Source of the DNA: Fictibacillus sp. BK138 | GTDB taxonomy: Bacteria > Bacillota > Bacilli > Bacillales > Fictibacillaceae | NCBI RefSeq assembly: GCF_004216955.1 | Contig: NZ_SGXL01000002.1 | Span: 124,001 to 188,000, forward strand | Direction: 5' to 3' | Length of the DNA: 64,000 nt | Shown: in pieces, positions 42,141-50,890 of the stretch | Numbering within the stretch: the first letter of the stretch is position 1 | Layout: each line of letters begins with the position of its first letter | Notes under the pieces: model-generated | The model's database searches: none | The model's input: the letters and a program-made list of their open reading frames with translations, nothing else | Told to the model about the DNA's origin: nothing | Program-made: the position numbers and the translations under genes

Positions 42141-42170
42141 CAAAATAAATACCCATCACAAAGGATGGGC
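42141..42170 (-). terminator. Terminator between the cobalamin riboswitch and the thioesterase
   Basis: CCCATC and GATGGG (42152-42157 and 42164-42169) form a stem, followed on the minus strand by TATTTATTTT. It is the probable expression platform of the riboswitch. Confidence 0.68.
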
Positions 42171-42251
42171 AGGCTTGAATACTCAATAGAAACCATCTAT
42201 TAAAATACCCTCGTCCTATCTTCCCAACTCCCGAAGAAGATCAACACTATA

Positions 42252-42412
42252 AACATGGCAGGTCTCCTGACTTGTGCTTTACTCTACTCTAAGCCCTTCC
42301 CGTCCTTAGACAGTGGTTTTGCTTATTTCGTCATCACTTACAGTTGCGGGTACAGCTCTGGATTTTCACCAGATTCCCTATTAAGTCTGTAACAGACACC
42401 ATGATTACCGGA
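42252..42412 (-). promoter_or_regulatory. Cobalamin riboswitch
   Basis: On the minus strand the aptamer reads through GGGAATCTGGTGAAAATCC, CTGTACCCGCAACTGTAA, CCACTGT, GGGAAGGGC and the B12 box AAGTCAGGAGACCTGCC (42257-42273). The closing stem pairs CATGG with CCATG. All conserved cobalamin-aptamer blocks are in order. The next gene in that direction is a thioesterase at 42082; no B12 transport or synthesis gene is present. Confidence 0.93.
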
Positions 42413-42555
42413 TGAATCTATGAAATTATGAACTTCTTGCTTTATTATAAGATGCTGTTAGATCGATGACAACTACAGGGAATGTATTCGAAATAATTAT
42501 ATACATTAATCCCTTTTTTTGAACTCGGTACTTTTCAACAAAAAAAGAGCAATCT

Positions 42556-42589
42556 ACCAAAAAACTCAAGCATGTTTCAGCTTAAGTTT
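42556..42589 (-). terminator. Terminator of phoD
   Basis: AAACTCAAGC (42562-42571) pairs with GCTTAAGTTT (42580-42589), and a T-run follows on the minus strand. Confidence 0.78.
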
Positions 42590-42611
42590 TTTTGCATTTT
42601 ATTAAATCTCT

Positions 42612-44948
42612 TTATTTCATTACAAACGCTACCAGGCGCCATGCACCATCACCTAATTCGCTAGAAATTTCAAGATCAATTTGCTTTCCAGTACTTCCTC
42701 CATCCAGTTCAAACCTGAGCCATTTAAATTGACCAGGATCCAAAGCATAGCCAGCCTCGGCTAATAGTTTGTTGTCTGATCGTATGATGGTGTTTGCAGA
42801 TCCATAAACGGAATCACCAGTCAGGAAGTAGATTTTGTGGATTCCAGCAGGTACGTTAACTCTAAAAATAGTAAGCTCTTCTCGTGATGCGATTAAATCA
42901 CGTTGTAATGCATCAGCATTACCTCTATCCCGAGCAAATGGTGCCGTACCAACCCATCCGTACCCGATTGATGCATCCCATGTATCTTCAGGAACCAATC
43001 TCTCGTATGTTGGAAAAATTGGCGTCGAACTACTTCCGCCGTCTAATGCAAGCTGAACATTTTCACCTGATAACGCTGATACCACTTGAATGTCTCTCGG
43101 CGGACCATATACGGCCGTTTCTCCAGCATCTACTTCTACGCGAAGCCTTTCTGCTGCAGGCATTTCTGCCGGAGATGTTACCATTACTTCAAATACAGCC
43201 TCGTCAGATGGTCCAAGTACTCTTGTGACGCTCTCGCTCTTCCATCCTGTTGGAACGGGAATTTTAACGGTCACTTCTACTTCCTTTACTGTACCATTAC
43301 TTAATGTTACTTTAACAGGGCTTGGCTGACCTGCCATCATGGTGTCAGCTGCCATACGAGTAATGTCTACACCACCATTTCTGACTGCTCCTGCTTTTCC
43401 ATTTTTCACTGTAAAAGAAGCAAGCGTTACTGCAACAGCGTCTGGATTACTTGGAGAAGACACAACTCGATAATCCGATTCCCATGATTTATGTGTGACA
43501 TGGCACTTCACATACCCCCGATAATCTCCATCAAAGAATTTTACATGCTGATTAACGGAAAGTGCTGCTTCTATTTGATTTTTCCATCCACATCCTGAAC
43601 TTATTGACGTTCCGACAAATTCTGTTGCCAAGGTTTTAGAGCTTGAGTCGTTAAAATCTTCCTTCAGATCGTTTACCCAGCTTGAGTGCCAGTCACCGCT
43701 CAGAACGACCGGATTAGAAGGCTCATATTTTTTAATAAAAGAAAATAGACGGTCTCGATCTGCGGAATAGCCATCCCATTGGTCGTGATTAACGCTAATT
43801 CCTTCACCTGGGTCATAATCGTACTGTGCCATCATGGTCTGCTGAGCGATTACGTTCCATCTAGAACGTGAATCCCGAAGATTTTTCAAGAGCCACTCTG
43901 CTTGTTCAGATCCAACAAGCGTTCGGTTAGGATTCGACGCTTCAGGATCAAGAGGTCCGCCAGGAAAGCCACTTCCTACTTGATTATCTCTGTATTGTCT
44001 AGTATCTAAAATACTAAATTCTATTAAGCTGCCAAACGTAAATTTACGGTAAAGAAGCATGTCTGGACCGTTCGGCTTAGATCTTCGCCTTAGCGGCATA
44101 TGTTCATAATATGCTTGAAAAGCTGCTGCGCGAACAGCAAGGAAGCGTTCACGCTCACCTTCCGGATAATTTGGGTCAGAAATATCATCAGACCAATCAT
44201 TGTCTACTTCGTGGTCATCAAATGTAACGATAAATGGGAACTTTGCATGTGCAGCCTGTAAATCCTGAGAAGTTTTATATTGTGCATGGAGCAGGCGATA
44301 ATCGGTAAGTGTTTCTGTATCTCCTTTTTCATATATGTAATCTCCTAAATGGAAGACAAAATCAAGGTCTTCTTCGACCATATTATGATAAGCAGCAAAA
44401 CGGCCACCCGCCCATGCCTGACACGATGCAATGCCAAACGTTATACTCTTAATATCTGCATCACGCGCAGGTGCTGTTTTTGTTCTTCCCACTGGACTGA
44501 TTTCGCTGCCTGCCTTGAACCGATAATAGTACTCTTTTCCTGGTTTTAACCCATACACTTCTGCATGAACGGAATGTCCAAGCTCAGGCGCTGCAATCTC
44601 CTTTCCAGAAAGAACAATTTTATTGAACGCTTCATCGAAGGATATTTCCCACTGAACCGAAACATACTTGTTTTCCATTCCGCCTTTCCCATCCTCTGCA
44701 AGAGGATTAGGAGCGAGCCTTGTCCAGAGCACTACGCTGTCAGGAAGAGGATCACCAGAAGCAACACCTAAGGTAAATGGATTACCAGTAAAAACTGGAA
44801 CAGCTTCAATCTCTTCAGTTTTATTAATTGCAGGAATAGATAGTCCGATTGCAGTTGCCGCAGCAGATTTACCTGTTGTCTTAAGGAAGTTCCTGCGATT
44901 CATTTTTTCAAGATTAAACTCTTTTAACCATTTCTCAAAACCCAACAT
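42612..44948 (-). CDS. phoD: PhoD-family alkaline phosphatase/phosphodiesterase with two extra C-terminal domains
   Basis: A 778-residue Tat-exported enzyme. The twin-arginine signal NRRNFLKTTG (RR at 18-19) is followed by a PhoD N-terminal domain and the metallophosphatase domain (SCQAWAGGRFAAYHNM, LGDYIYEKG, TFDDHEVDNDW, VVLSGDWHSSW). It releases phosphate from phosphodiesters outside the cell. B. subtilis PhoD has about 580 residues. Here about 190 more include a NEW3-like segment (about 545-630) and a jelly-roll-like module with RDRGNADALQRDLI. AAAGGAG precedes the ATG. No Pho box was identified. Confidence 0.9.
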   Translation of the reverse strand: MLGFEKWLKEFNLEKMNRRNFLKTTGKSAAATAIGLSIPAINKTEEIEAVPVFTGNPFTLGVASGDPLPDSVVLWTRLAPNPLAEDGKGGMENKYVSVQWEISFDEAFNKIVLSGKEIAAPELGHSVHAEVYGLKPGKEYYYRFKAGSEISPVGRTKTAPARDADIKSITFGIASCQAWAGGRFAAYHNMVEEDLDFVFHLGDYIYEKGDTETLTDYRLLHAQYKTSQDLQAAHAKFPFIVTFDDHEVDNDWSDDISDPNYPEGERERFLAVRAAAFQAYYEHMPLRRRSKPNGPDMLLYRKFTFGSLIEFSILDTRQYRDNQVGSGFPGGPLDPEASNPNRTLVGSEQAEWLLKNLRDSRSRWNVIAQQTMMAQYDYDPGEGISVNHDQWDGYSADRDRLFSFIKKYEPSNPVVLSGDWHSSWVNDLKEDFNDSSSKTLATEFVGTSISSGCGWKNQIEAALSVNQHVKFFDGDYRGYVKCHVTHKSWESDYRVVSSPSNPDAVAVTLASFTVKNGKAGAVRNGGVDITRMAADTMMAGQPSPVKVTLSNGTVKEVEVTVKIPVPTGWKSESVTRVLGPSDEAVFEVMVTSPAEMPAAERLRVEVDAGETAVYGPPRDIQVVSALSGENVQLALDGGSSSTPIFPTYERLVPEDTWDASIGYGWVGTAPFARDRGNADALQRDLIASREELTIFRVNVPAGIHKIYFLTGDSVYGSANTIIRSDNKLLAEAGYALDPGQFKWLRFELDGGSTGKQIDLEISSELGDGAWRLVAFVMK

Positions 44949-45053
44949 AACCCACTCCTTTAATACTTTTCTTGTATAACAATTAGATTCTATTAAATGA
45001 AAATAAACTCTCCGTTACAGAAGAATAAAGAATTGTAAAAACCGCTAAAACAG

Positions 45054-45091
45054 CAAAAAAGCCCTTGAACTAGTGAACGAGTCAAGAACTT
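45054..45091 (-). terminator. Terminator of the aldolase operon
   Basis: AAGCCCTTGA (45059-45068) pairs with TCAAGAACTT (45082-45091) with two wobbles, and a T-run follows on the minus strand. Confidence 0.7.
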
Positions 45092-45131
45092 TTTTACAGA
45101 CTATATTATTCTAATTTGGATTTAGTTATAC

Positions 45132-46229
45132 TTAAATTCTGCTTTCTCTCAACCTCGTATCTAAGGTGAAGAAAACTTTCTTTAGCCTTTCAGTAGGTAT
45201 TTTAGTATATTGGTCGCCTATGTTAACTTCAAAATAACATTCAGATTCACTAACTTCTCTTAACGACCCCGTTAAACCGATACCTGTTTCGCTATACAGT
45301 TCTAAGAGGATAGGTTCAAGCTTATTTTTTGGTAGTGCAATATGAACATGAAACATATTTGAAACTGGTTCTAACGGAACGGTCTTAACACAATAGCACT
45401 GATTATATAACGCTGCGAGCACTATCGCTTCTTCATAGTACTTTCCCATTTCATTTACTCTCTCATCAAAGTAATAATCTGCACTGATCACATATGGATA
45501 AAGAGAGATCAGATCGCCTCCATGGCGTCTTTTCCATACCTTGGATTCTTCCGTAAAATCTTTAGGACCCGCAAGAATAGCTCCTGCTATACCTCCGATT
45601 CCTTTATAGAAAGAAACATAAACACTATCAAAAAGAGAACAAACTTCTGCTGCAGACTTTTGGTAGAAAGGTAGAATTTCAAACAATCTTGCTCCATCCA
45701 AATGAAGTTTGATCCCTTTAACACGGCAATAGTCAGAGATGGCCACAAGTTCCTCATATTCCGGAAGCTGACCGCCAATTTCACGCTGAGGCAGTTCCAG
45801 CAGCAAACAGGAGATCTCCTCTTTCATGTTTACAACATCCTCAAGAGTTATTACTCTTTCCTTTTCTGCTAGAAGAACAGGCTCTATTCCGTGCAATTTT
45901 TTCAAACCATCTTCTTCATGAATCTCCAGATGGGATAGGGGATGATAAGCTACCTTTTTTAAACTCTTTTGATCACACCAGATTCTTAATGCGATCTGCT
46001 GCGCCATTGTACCGCTCGGGAAAAAGACAGATGATTCTTTCCCTAAAAATTTCGCTATTTTTTCCTGAAAGACTTCAATGACCTTGCCACTTCCGTAAAC
46101 ATCACTTTCAAGGTGTTCATCTACTGCATCCATAGCCTTTTTCAAAACTGAAGCATTACGTTTACCATGGCCGGGAATTTGATATTCAGATTCCTTGAAA
46201 GCCTCTAATATTGGGTTATCATGGCTCAT
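45132..46229 (-). CDS. Threonine aldolase/beta-eliminating lyase-like PLP enzyme
   Basis: A 365-residue fold-type I PLP enzyme of the low-specificity threonine aldolase family. The PLP-binding aspartate is D178 in KLHLDGARLFE, and the Schiff-base lysine is K209 in YVSFYKGIGGIAGA. It likely splits threonine or another beta-hydroxy amino acid into glycine and an aldehyde. ATG 46229 has AAAGGAG about 8 bases upstream; an upstream ATG overlaps the methyltransferase end. The methyltransferase gene ends 5 bases before, so the two are cotranscribed. Confidence 0.84.
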   Translation of the reverse strand: MSHDNPILEAFKESEYQIPGHGKRNASVLKKAMDAVDEHLESDVYGSGKVIEVFQEKIAKFLGKESSVFFPSGTMAQQIALRIWCDQKSLKKVAYHPLSHLEIHEEDGLKKLHGIEPVLLAEKERVITLEDVVNMKEEISCLLLELPQREIGGQLPEYEELVAISDYCRVKGIKLHLDGARLFEILPFYQKSAAEVCSLFDSVYVSFYKGIGGIAGAILAGPKDFTEESKVWKRRHGGDLISLYPYVISADYYFDERVNEMGKYYEEAIVLAALYNQCYCVKTVPLEPVSNMFHVHIALPKNKLEPILLELYSETGIGLTGSLREVSESECYFEVNIGDQYTKIPTERLKKVFFTLDTRLRESRI

Positions 46230-46234
46230 CCAAC

Positions 46235-46852
46235 CTACTCCTTTCCACATACCAATTGATAGATCAAAAACTTTTCATATGGATTTTTCTCGTATAAAGC
46301 AGGCAATACGATTTCTTCTTTCAACTCAAATGCTGTTTGATTTTCAAGAAAATAGATATATTCCTCTGGAGCATAAAATAGAATCAATTCGATTTCTCTT
46401 GGTTTTTTCTCTACAGAACGTAAGATATTGTTGGTTGTTCTCATGAAGATTTGAAGAGAGAATGGATTAAAAAAATAAAATCGATTATCTCTAGTATCGA
46501 TTTTGTATTCTTCTGCTAAGCAGCGTTGAAAATGAATGCTTTCCATTCCTTCTCTATATTTCTTTATATAATTCTTTTTGTTCTCGAGTGCCTCTTCATA
46601 AAAGGTTTCATCCATTTCAATACCTATAGCGGATGCTCCAAACATATGGTGGACGAAAAAGTTCAACCTTCCTTTTCCGCAGCCAAAATCTACTACGCGC
46701 TCACTGCTCTTTAATACATAGTGTTCAAACAGTGTTTCCAGAGCTTCATAAGGAGTAGGTTCGTAACGGTTATAATGCATTGATGGATGGAATCCCTTTT
46801 GACTACCGTGTGTACGAATGTTGAGTAGCTGATCATAATACTGTTCTTTCAT
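46235..46852 (-). CDS. Class I SAM-dependent methyltransferase
   Basis: A 205-residue protein with motif I VVDFGCGKGRLNFFVHH, motif II AIGIEMDE, and motif IV-like FYFFNPFSLQIF. The N-terminus (LLNIRTHGSQKGFHPSMHYNRYEPTPYEAL) is typical of a Bacillus family of unknown substrate. NPF at the catalytic position resembles N-methyltransferases acting on amino groups or nucleobases, though this is weak evidence. AGGAG precedes the ATG. It lies just upstream of the aldolase-like gene. Confidence 0.82.
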   Translation of the reverse strand: MKEQYYDQLLNIRTHGSQKGFHPSMHYNRYEPTPYEALETLFEHYVLKSSERVVDFGCGKGRLNFFVHHMFGASAIGIEMDETFYEEALENKKNYIKKYREGMESIHFQRCLAEEYKIDTRDNRFYFFNPFSLQIFMRTTNNILRSVEKKPREIELILFYAPEEYIYFLENQTAFELKEEIVLPALYEKNPYEKFLIYQLVCGKE

Positions 46853-46960
46853 GATGGAAGACTCCTATTGATAATACGTTTAATCCTATAATAACAAAAT
46901 CTTTTCACACTAACTAAAGGCATTTATTTGTGTTCCTCTGCATATACTCTAGGGCTTTTC

Positions 46961-47272
46961 CTATAATTCCTTTTGCTTGTTACTCTTAAAGTATTTCTTA
47001 AGGCTTATGAAAAAACTAGCTGCAATCATCACAAATCCATTCACAAATGTTACAAATCCAAAGAAGAACCCGCCGTATCCCGCACCTTCTCCAATATCAG
47101 CGACCAATTGGAGCAATAGGGCACCTGTAATAAAAGCCATTATAGGAGCCAATATCATTAAGATGAGACCTGAATAAAACAATTTTATTCTCTCGCTTTG
47201 ATTGGCTTTTACAGCTGCATAATTAAGCAGCAGAATAACGATGAAATATGACCAAAGAATTACACTGTCCAT
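46961..47272 (-). CDS. Uncharacterised three-helix membrane protein
   Basis: A 103-residue protein with three membrane helices (about 3-22, 30-55, 66-90) and a basic C-terminal tail KKYFKSNKQKEL. It resembles YesK-like small membrane proteins only in general layout; I do not recognise the family. AGGAGG lies about 8 bases before the ATG. A single gene. Confidence 0.65.
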   Translation of the reverse strand: MDSVILWSYFIVILLLNYAAVKANQSERIKLFYSGLILMILAPIMAFITGALLLQLVADIGEGAGYGGFFFGFVTFVNGFVMIAASFFISLKKYFKSNKQKEL

Positions 47273-47373
47273 CCTTCACCCTCCTATCTCTCAGTCTAGT
47301 TTAGAATAGTTTAACCATAATGGAAACATATGTAACCTAAATAAGGTTTATTAAAACGACTGATAAAGATGAA

Positions 47374-47401
47374 TTGACATTGCTGAACTTTGTACTACAC
47401 T
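47374..47401 (+). promoter_or_regulatory. Promoter of the GntP permease gene
   Basis: TTGACA (47374-47379) and TACACT (47396-47401) are spaced by 16 bases, about 70 bases before the start codon. Confidence 0.55.
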
Positions 47402-47469
47402 TGTAGAAAGTTTAAAGATTGTCTCCTGACACCAGGATCCTAACAAAAAAAAGAATTGGAGGGCACATC

Positions 47470-48810
47470 ATGTTATTTCTCATTTTATTGATCGGTGTAC
47501 TGCTAGTTGTAATTGCTACCACGAAATTTAAGCTTCATCCATTCCTATCTTTGATTCTAGGAACCTTCTTTGTGGGAATCGCTTCAGGCATGCCTTTAAT
47601 GAAGATTGTTGAAAACGTTAACACTGGATTTGGCGGCCTTATGGGGGGAATCGGCCTCGTGATCGTTTTTGGAACGATCATCGGTACCATTCTTGAGAAA
47701 TCCGGTGCCGCTCTTCGTATGGCAGAGGTGGTTCTTCGAGTTGTCGGACCGAAACGCCCTCAGCTCGCTATGAGTATGATCGGCTATATCGTTTCTATTC
47801 CTGTTTTCTGTGATTCAGGCTTCGTCATTTTGTCTTCTTTAAGAAAAGCCCTCGCAAAACGGGCAAAAGTAGCTGTTGCTTCGATGTCTGTCGCACTTGC
47901 TACAGGTTTATATGCCACACACACGCTCGTACCTCCAACCCCTGGTCCCATTGCAGCTGCTGGTAATATCGGCGCAAATGGATTCTTAGGAACGATTATT
48001 ATAATCGGGCTGATCGTTGCCATTCCCGCTACCATCGCTGGGTATTTATGGGCTGTAAAAGTCGCAGATAAAATTGAGGTTCAAGATGACGGTGAAGAAT
48101 TGAATTATGATGAAATCGTCTCTTCATTTGGAAAAATGCCTTCAACGTTTTTATCCTTTTTACCGATCGTGCTTCCGATTGTTTTAATTGGCATCGGATC
48201 TATTGTGACGTATCAAGGTGCAAAAGGAGATATTGCAAACTTCTTTCTTTTCTTAGGGAGTCCGCTTGTGGCTTTACTGGCAGGTGTGATTGCAGCCTTC
48301 TTCTTGCTTCCGAAATACAACGAAGAAACGATGACAAAATGGGTTGGAGAAGCGTTGTTAGATGCCGCTCCTATCCTGTTAATCACTGGAGCTGGCGGAG
48401 CATTTGGAGGAGTTATTAAAAATACAGGCATTGCAGACATCATTCAAAGCTGGTCCTTAGGTGATATTTTCAGCGGAGCATTATTCCTGCTTATTCCGTT
48501 CTTGATTGCAGCTGCGCTAAAAACTGCCCAAGGATCTTCGACTGCGGCACTCGTTATTACTTCTTCACTCATCGCGCCGATGCTCCCTGGCCTCGGTATT
48601 GAAGGGGCTGTTCCACTCGCGCTGGTCGTTATGGCAATTGGAGCAGGAGCAATGACAGTGAGCCATGTGAATGACAGCTTCTACTGGGTAGTGACAGAGT
48701 TCACAGGAATGAAAGTAACAGATGCCTATAAAGCACAAACGATGGCTACATTACTTCAAGGGATTGTAACGATTGTCTTCACGATGATCTTGTGGGTGAT
48801 TTTGGTTTAA
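47470..48810 (+). CDS. GntP-family gluconate/organic acid permease
   Basis: A 446-residue transporter with about twelve helices. Family segments: KLHPFLSLILGTFFVGIASGMP, GFGGLMGGIGLVIVFGTIIG, SIPVFCDSGFVIL, THTLVPPTPGPIAAAGNIGA, and ALKTAQGSSTAALVITSS. It imports gluconate or a similar acid (idonate, glycerate) with protons. No kinase or regulator gene is adjacent, so substrate is open. ATG 47470 has GGAGGG 7 bases upstream; the frame extends 17 codons further. Confidence 0.93.
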   Translation: MLFLILLIGVLLVVIATTKFKLHPFLSLILGTFFVGIASGMPLMKIVENVNTGFGGLMGGIGLVIVFGTIIGTILEKSGAALRMAEVVLRVVGPKRPQLAMSMIGYIVSIPVFCDSGFVILSSLRKALAKRAKVAVASMSVALATGLYATHTLVPPTPGPIAAAGNIGANGFLGTIIIIGLIVAIPATIAGYLWAVKVADKIEVQDDGEELNYDEIVSSFGKMPSTFLSFLPIVLPIVLIGIGSIVTYQGAKGDIANFFLFLGSPLVALLAGVIAAFFLLPKYNEETMTKWVGEALLDAAPILLITGAGGAFGGVIKNTGIADIIQSWSLGDIFSGALFLLIPFLIAAALKTAQGSSTAALVITSSLIAPMLPGLGIEGAVPLALVVMAIGAGAMTVSHVNDSFYWVVTEFTGMKVTDAYKAQTMATLLQGIVTIVFTMILWVILV

Positions 48811-48830
48811 CATTGATGTTCTTGGAAGGG

Positions 48831-48958
48831 GTTGATTTCCGCTCCAGATACTCGCTTTCCGCGGGGCGGGCGGTGAGCCTCCTGGCGCTTTGCGCCTTTA
48901 GGAGTCTCACCTGTCCCACTCGTCCCGCAGGAGTCTCGCATCTTCCGCTCCAATCAAC
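48831..48958 (-). repeat. Dispersed intergenic repeat, copy B (inverted)
   Basis: This 128-bp element is the reverse complement counterpart of copy A at 22011: GTTGATTTCCGCTCCAG start, CGCTTTCCGCGGGGCGGGC, GGTGAGCCTCCT, AGGAGTCTCACCTGTCCC, CTCGTCCCGCAGGAGTCTCG and an end in CCAATCAAC. It begins 20 bases after the gntP-type stop. No open frame. Confidence 0.87.
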
Positions 48959-49017
48959 TAGACAATGATGATAATGAAAATAATCTAAGCAGTAATCCTT
49001 CAGAAAAAGAGTTAAAG

Positions 49018-49053
49018 AAAAAGACAGAGTCGCAGCTGCGCTCTGTCTTTTTT
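49018..49053. terminator. Bidirectional terminator, 12-bp stem
   Basis: AAAAAGACAGAG (49018-49029) pairs with CTCTGTCTTTTT (49041-49052); the loop itself contains the palindrome CGCAGCTGCG. Confidence 0.82.
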
Positions 49054-49261
49054 AATCTTCTTTTGCCCCGTCTTCTGCAATGGCTCTTAAGTCTGTGTAA
49101 AAAAAGTCATCGTTGCATAAAGGAGAATGTTCTTTTTTATCATCATACTTATTGATGATTTCTTTCAATTCTCCTGTATCGCCTTTAGCATTAATAATCT
49201 CAACAAGCTGGTTCAATCCATCAGAAGTTTCTTGATTTATTTTTTCTTCTTTTTCTCTCAT
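49052..49261 (-). CDS. Small acidic protein of unknown function
   Basis: A 69-residue hydrophilic protein (EKEEKINQETSDGLNQLVEIINAKGDTGELKEIINKYDD, ending RAIAEDGAKED). I do not recognise a family; no membrane helix or metal motif beyond a single C. It has a strong AGGAGGG box 6 bases before the ATG and a terminator directly after, so it is likely real. Confidence 0.66.
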   Translation of the reverse strand: MREKEEKINQETSDGLNQLVEIINAKGDTGELKEIINKYDDKKEHSPLCNDDFFYTDLRAIAEDGAKED

Positions 49262-49350
49262 CGTTATCCCTCCTATGATTTTTTATGTTCCCCTAAAAGG
49301 AAAAAATTACACGGGATAAAGAATAGCCCCTGCTGCAACAGGGACTTGAT

Positions 49351-50742
49351 TTAATCCTTTTTAACCGGCAGTCCTTCTTTTTCCCAAGCGGAAAAACCGC
49401 CCTCTAAGTTAAGAACTTCTTTGAATCCTTTTGCTTGCAGCAAGCTTGTTCCGATTGCAGAACGTGCTCCTGCCTGACAATGTGTGATGATTTTTTTATC
49501 CTTTGGTATTTCATCGAGTTGACCTTCCAGGTTCCCAAGCATGTGATGATGAGCACCAGGAATATGGCCGTTATCCCACTCATTTTGATTACGTACATCG
49601 ATTAAATAGAAATCTTCTTTATCTAATAATTGTTTTGCTTTTTCAGCGGGAATGGATTCATATCCTTCTTCGAATTCTCTGCCTATATCTTCAGGCAACA
49701 CATACCCCGTAACCTGATCGAGACCGATTGATTGAAGAGATTTTTTTACATGTAACAAGTCATCCTCTTCTTTAACAATTAAAACAATATCAGTTTCATA
49801 ATTCAGCAGCCATCCTGCCCAATTCGTGAAGGAGCCGTTAAACGGCAAATTCAGAGAACCTTTTACATGCCCTTTCTCAAACTCAGCGGCAGGGCGTGTA
49901 TCTACTAAAATTTCACCATTGTTTAATGGCAGAGAGACTTTTGGTGTTTTTTCTTTATTTAATAATTCAGGGCCGACTTTATTCAATTTCTTCATTTGAG
50001 CAAAATATTTAGGCGGCTCTGGCTGTCCTGCCAGCAGCTCATCCAGAAATTGTTTTTCTTCTTTAATCTGAAAAGCCCAGTTAAACTTCTTTTCATAACC
50101 TAATGTAGAAACAGGTACTGCTCCTAAGGATTTTCCGCAAGAGCTCCCAGCACCATGAGCTGGCCATACTTGTAGAAACTCAGGAAGTTTTCCAACCTTT
50201 TGGAGAGACTGAAATAATTGCTTTCCGCCTGTTTCTGATGTCCCGGCAACACCAGCTGCTTTTTCCAGCAAGTCAGGGCGTCCTACATCACCGACAAAAA
50301 GAAAATCTCCTGTAAATATTCCCATCGGCTCATTCGCTCCACCCCCTTTATCTGTCAAAATAAAGGAAATGCTCTCTGGTGTATGGCCTGGTGTGTGAAT
50401 CACATCAAAATGAACGTTACCGATTGAAAATGATGACCCTTCTTTCAATAATTCATGATCATACTCTGAGAGGTACTGATATTTCCAATCTTGATCACCC
50501 TCATCTGACATATATAATTTAGTGTTATAAAGGTGTGCCAGTTCTCTTGCACCTGAAAGGTAATCCGCATGAATATGTGTTTCTGCTGCTGCATGAAGCT
50601 TGAAGCCTTCTTTTTTAGCAACCTCAAGATACGGCTCAACATTTCTAGCCGGATCAATCACAATCGCTTCCCCTGTCTTCTGGCAGCCGATTAAATAAGA
50701 CATATGTGCAAGCTGTTCATCAAAGAAAGATTTAAAATACAT
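49351..50742 (-). CDS. MBL-fold persulfide dioxygenase fused to two rhodanese domains (CstB-like)
   Basis: A 463-residue sulfide-detoxification enzyme. The metallo-beta-lactamase domain (1-230) carries THIHADYLSG (H56, H58, D60), HTPGHTPESIS and FTGDFLFVGDVGRPDL, the ETHE1 pattern that oxidises glutathione or other persulfides. Two rhodanese domains follow: the first (about 260-350) lacks a catalytic cysteine, the second has HCQAGARS with the active Cys. GAGGGG lies 9 bases before the ATG. A CsoR/CstR-like palindrome lies upstream. Confidence 0.9.
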   Translation of the reverse strand: MYFKSFFDEQLAHMSYLIGCQKTGEAIVIDPARNVEPYLEVAKKEGFKLHAAAETHIHADYLSGARELAHLYNTKLYMSDEGDQDWKYQYLSEYDHELLKEGSSFSIGNVHFDVIHTPGHTPESISFILTDKGGGANEPMGIFTGDFLFVGDVGRPDLLEKAAGVAGTSETGGKQLFQSLQKVGKLPEFLQVWPAHGAGSSCGKSLGAVPVSTLGYEKKFNWAFQIKEEKQFLDELLAGQPEPPKYFAQMKKLNKVGPELLNKEKTPKVSLPLNNGEILVDTRPAAEFEKGHVKGSLNLPFNGSFTNWAGWLLNYETDIVLIVKEEDDLLHVKKSLQSIGLDQVTGYVLPEDIGREFEEGYESIPAEKAKQLLDKEDFYLIDVRNQNEWDNGHIPGAHHHMLGNLEGQLDEIPKDKKIITHCQAGARSAIGTSLLQAKGFKEVLNLEGGFSAWEKEGLPVKKD

Positions 50743-50798
50743 GCTGAATATCCCCTCTCAAAATTATAGCGATGATTACTTTGATAGCTGTCTCAAAA

Positions 50799-50814
50799 AT
50801 ACCTGCATAGGTAT
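50799..50814 (-). promoter_or_regulatory. CsoR/CstR-like operator of the persulfide dioxygenase gene
   Basis: ATACCT-GCAT-AGGTAT is a perfect 6-4-6 inverted repeat 57 bases before the start codon. It resembles operators of CsoR-family repressors (copper or persulfide sensors). A TACAAT box directly abuts it on the minus strand. The repressor gene itself is not in the window. Confidence 0.55.
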
Positions 50815-50854
50815 TGTACCCATTGATGTAGAGAATATAACTTTAGAGCAAAAA

Positions 50855-50884
50855 CAAAAAACAGAGAGATGGTAAGCTCTCTGT
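50855..50884 (-). terminator. Terminator of the YtrA-type ABC operon
   Basis: ACAGAGAG (50861-50868) pairs with CTCTCTGT (50877-50884), and T6 then further T residues follow on the minus strand. Confidence 0.8.
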
Positions 50885-50890
50885 CTTACA

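Noticed and set aside
42252-42412. Riboswitch for phoD or another plus-strand gene
   Set aside because: All aptamer blocks read on the minus strand toward 42082, away from phoD, whose stop lies upstream at 42612.
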